A stretch of 64,000 nt of DNA from Pseudomonas sp. B21-015. GTDB lineage: Bacteria; Pseudomonadota; Gammaproteobacteria; Pseudomonadales; Pseudomonadaceae. How positions within the stretch are numbered: the first letter of the stretch is position 1; each line of letters begins with the position of its first letter. Shown one piece after another: positions 62,332-64,000 of this stretch. The translations under genes and the position numbers were made by a program. The notes beneath the pieces are model-generated. The model had not been told where the DNA came from. It saw only the letters and a program-made list of their open reading frames with translations, and ran no database searches. The stretch lies in the NCBI RefSeq assembly GCF_024749285.1, contig NZ_CP087196.1, positions 2,604,001-2,668,000 of the forward strand. The letters are read 5' to 3'.

Positions 62332-63318
62332 TTATAACTGGACGAGGTCGGCGGGGACGCTGACTGTTATACCGGTCTGGGCGAATACGACGGCTCGGCA
62401 CACAGCGACCTCGCGTGTTTGACCGGGCTGGCGATTGCAAGGATCGCGCGTGGCGTCAGCCAGCCATGGGTAGCTGTGCCCGCGTTCGACCCAGACCCTG
62501 TACTTCTCGATCAGGTGGTCGACGTCGAAGTGACGGGCGAAGGGCAGTTGCAGCTGACTGGCGTCGGGCTGCTGGGCGCCCTCGATGCTGTCTATTGTCC
62601 AGGCCAGTGCCGGACCAGCCAGTTCCTCGGTGCGGAGGCTCAGCTTGCGTACAGCGGTGTCGTGGATCTTCTTGAGTTCCTGGGCGGACTGGGCGCCGGC
62701 CATGGTGTCGATAACCGACCTGATGAATTCCAGGCGCTCTTGCTGCTGGCGCTCGATCTCTTGCTGCTTGTCTTCTGCCTTGGCGATCGCCACTTCATCG
62801 CGAACAGTCTCGACATACGCTGCATCGTCGAACATGCCCATGTGGATGTCTGCTGCAAAGCCCAGGGGCTGCAAGCATTTTCCAATGGCGTCAGTAAGCG
62901 ACTTTTTCGCTGCTTCCCAGTCGGTAATGATCTTGCCTTGCTGCAGCAACACGAACGGCGTGTGACCGTAGCGCTGAACAGTGCATTTCTGGCCCTCTTT
63001 ACCCAGATACCAAAGCTCAATCTTCACTGTGTGCAGCTTGGCGTTAATGAGCGGGGCGCCGGGCCATTCCTTGGTGGGGGCCTGGAGCGGTGCACCCTCG
63101 TCGAAGCGTTCCTCAAGGACAGTCCAGCCCCAGCCTTCACCGCACGGCCCGAAGATCTCAGTAGCCTTGCGCATCAGGTAGGTTGGCTTGATGGCGGTGC
63201 CTTTGAAGCCGCCCATGCCGGTGAAGTTCTTGGTGGCGCTCGGATCAGTGGTATCGACCAGATCCCAGATCCCAGATCTGCATATTCGTGGACATGAGTG
63301 TTCCTTGCCGCGATGCAC
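62332..63318 (-). CDS. Phage recombination protein, probably single-strand annealing type, with frameshifted N-terminus
   Basis: The body (KNFTGMGGFKGTAIKPTYLMRKATEIFGPCGEGWGW..., key residues TGMGGFKGTAIKP and FGPCGEGWGW) is typical of a phage protein family placed among Rad52/Sak-like annealing proteins; I hold that functional name at moderate confidence. The open frame starts at a GTG at 63318, but the natural start is clearly the ATG at 63293-63295: AAGGAA lies 6 bases before it and it reads MSTNMQIWDL. In this sequence three copies of a 7-bp unit (63258-63278) shift that frame into a stop at once; two copies would restore MSTNMQIWDLVDTTDPS. A Gln- and Glu-rich helix (EDKQQEIERQQQERLEF) lies mid-protein. 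The gene is probably inactive or off in this copy. Confidence 0.6.
   Translation of the reverse strand: MHRGKEHSCPRICRSGIWDLVDTTDPSATKNFTGMGGFKGTAIKPTYLMRKATEIFGPCGEGWGWTVLEERFDEGAPLQAPTKEWPGAPLINAKLHTVKIELWYLGKEGQKCTVQRYGHTPFVLLQQGKIITDWEAAKKSLTDAIGKCLQPLGFAADIHMGMFDDAAYVETVRDEVAIAKAEDKQQEIERQQQERLEFIRSVIDTMAGAQSAQELKKIHDTAVRKLSLRTEELAGPALAWTIDSIEGAQQPDASQLQLPFARHFDVDHLIEKYRVWVERGHSYPWLADATRDPCNRQPGQTREVAVCRAVVFAQTGITVSVPADLVQL
63258..63278. repeat. Three tandem copies of CCAGATC near the start of the annealing-protein gene
   Basis: CCAGATC repeats exactly at 63258-63264, 63265-63271 and 63272-63278. Two copies would leave the gene in frame from its ATG at 63295; three copies do not. Slipped-strand change of copy number would switch the frame. 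Confidence 0.85.
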
Positions 63319-63337
63319 GCAGCGTTGAAATGGTGGG

Positions 63338-63454
63338 TTACTGAGTGACGCGATCAGCCAGAGCGCTGAGCAGCATCAGGAAGGTGAAGATGGCGATCGC
63401 CGGGAGTGAGCCGCGCCAAATCAGCAGGCGCCTTGCCCGCTGGCGTCGGGTCAC
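63338..63454 (-). CDS. 38-residue single-pass membrane protein of the prophage
   Basis: The GTG at 63454-63452 overlaps the stop of the upstream helix-turn-helix frame as GTGA, and GAGG lies 8 bases before it. The product is a basic start (TRRQRARRLLIWRG) followed by one hydrophobic helix (LPAIAIFTFLMLLSALA) and DRVTQ. Coupled translation, good start context and a clean helix support it in spite of the length. Confidence 0.55.
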   Translation of the reverse strand: MTRRQRARRLLIWRGSLPAIAIFTFLMLLSALADRVTQ

Positions 63455-63600
63455 GGGATAACCTCAAGACTGAGGAGTCGTTCGCCCAGGGTGATACGTG
63501 CGGCGACCTTGTCTCGATCAACACCGGTGACGCTGGCAATCTCGCCAAGGGTGCATCCTTGACGCCGCAGTCTGGCGCAGCGCTTGTCAGCGGTACGGTC
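63451..63600 (-). pseudogene. C-terminal part of a small helix-turn-helix phage protein
   Basis: The last 47 codons of a longer minus-strand frame read TADKRCARLRRQGCTLGEIASV and then GVDRDKVAARITLGERLL, a clear helix-turn-helix of the resolvase/Mor-like kind found in small phage proteins. Upstream of about 63600 the same frame is the antisense of a tail gene and no longer resembles protein. The gene therefore seems to have lost its 5' part at a junction. Its stop is coupled to the 38-residue membrane protein. Confidence 0.5.
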
Positions 63601-64000
63601 ATCAATCTGACCGACAGCAACTTCACCAAGGCCGGCAAATTGAAACGCGGCGTGAAGTACGCCAAGCCTCTGACCAAGACTGAGCGCGACCAGAACTTCA
63701 ACGTAAACGGCCTGGTCGGGGGCAAGGACTACGTGGGCGGGCGATTCCGCGGGAACTGGCAGTTCTCTATCGATACTCCGGCCGATGGCGAACTTGATCA
63801 GGTCGACCCATCGGGCAACGTGTCGGTTGCGGTGCTCATGACCCAGGTGCAGGCCCTGACCATCGGCCAGACCGCGTACATCGTGAACAACCTGCCTTAT
63901 GCGGTGCCGCTTGAGTACGGACATTCGAAGCAGGCGCCCGGCGGAATGGTCCGAATCACTCTGGCCCGCTTTCAACGGATCGTCGACGAAGCCATCAGGA
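63601..64000 (+). CDS. Phage tail/neck protein, HK97 gp10-like (partial, runs off right edge)
   Basis: A plus-strand frame open to the window end translates as YVGGRFRGNWQFSIDTP, later AYIVNNLPYAVPLEYGHSKQ and APGGMVRITLARFQRIVDEA. The RxRGNWQ...NNLPYA..LEYG-SKQAP.GMVR pattern is that of HK97 gp10-like tail-completion proteins. No start codon with a ribosome binding site is visible; the 40 residues before YVGG do not look like the family and the frame continues upstream into antisense of the helix-turn-helix gene. I read this as a 5'-truncated late gene joined to early genes. Confidence 0.6.
   Translation, partial: MNLTDSNFTKAGKLKRGVKYAKPLTKTERDQNFNVNGLVGGKDYVGGRFRGNWQFSIDTPADGELDQVDPSGNVSVAVLMTQVQALTIGQTAYIVNNLPYAVPLEYGHSKQAPGGMVRITLARFQRIVDEAIR

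Overview
The window looks like a Pseudomonas chromosome (fluorescens-type). The base composition of the NRPS genes, the catabolic and stress genes at the left, the tRNA-Ser(TGA) 3' sequence used as an attachment site and the lambdoid prophage genes at the right all fit that genus. The genus call is inference; no 16S or other marker is present.

Left flank (1-5.6 kb): the cut-off end of a periplasmic sugar-binding-type protein, then four redox/hydrolase genes on the minus strand (quinone-oxidoreductase-like MDR, alpha/beta hydrolase, SDR, Old Yellow Enzyme). They diverge from a TetR regulator. The Old Yellow Enzyme gene carries a clean in-frame internal deletion.

Centre (5.7-57.5 kb): what appears to be one large nonribosomal peptide gene cluster. 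It contains a cobalamin-type radical SAM of the RiPP C-methyltransferase family, a HemW/HemN-like radical SAM, a metallo-beta-lactamase-fold protein directly upstream of each of them (the two are paralogues), and an ABC exporter. It also has two pentapeptide-repeat proteins, a PP-loop ATPase fused to a dead condensation domain, a stand-alone A-PCP and a PvdQ-type Ntn acylase. The synthetases are a C-A-PCP-C protein, a free C domain, an FAAL-ACP-C-A-PCP protein and a 4,295-residue protein C*-A-PCP-C-A(luciferase-like monooxygenase)-PCP-C-A(methyltransferase)-PCP-E. Tailoring and supply genes are AsnB, an MIO ammonia-lyase/aminomutase, a C-TauD hydroxylase, SbnA/SbnB-like 2,3-diaminopropionate enzymes, a serine/threonine dehydratase-type PLP enzyme and a GNAT protein. 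Adenylation codes read by eye suggest Asn (DLTKVGEVG), Gly (DILQLGVIW), an acidic pocket fitting a basic residue such as Dap (DIWEITADD) and a second Gly-like pocket (DILQWGLIW). No thioesterase or reductase release domain is visible.

A working model: FAAL starts the chain with a fatty acid, the peptide includes (hydroxy-)Asn, alpha-oxidised Gly and N-methyl-D-Dap-like residues, the ABC protein exports the acylated precursor, and the PvdQ-like acylase trims the lipid in the periplasm. The pentapeptide-repeat proteins may protect the host's gyrase. I do not recognise the product, and the combination of parts is unfamiliar to me.

Right flank (57.5-64 kb): small and remnant genes of prophage character, an attachment site made of the 3' 60 nt of tRNA-Ser(TGA), and an adjacent integrase with early phage genes. 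At about 63.6 kb minus-strand early genes run directly into a plus-strand tail gene, which suggests a deleted or mosaic prophage. A putative annealing protein there is frameshifted by a 7-bp triplet repeat.
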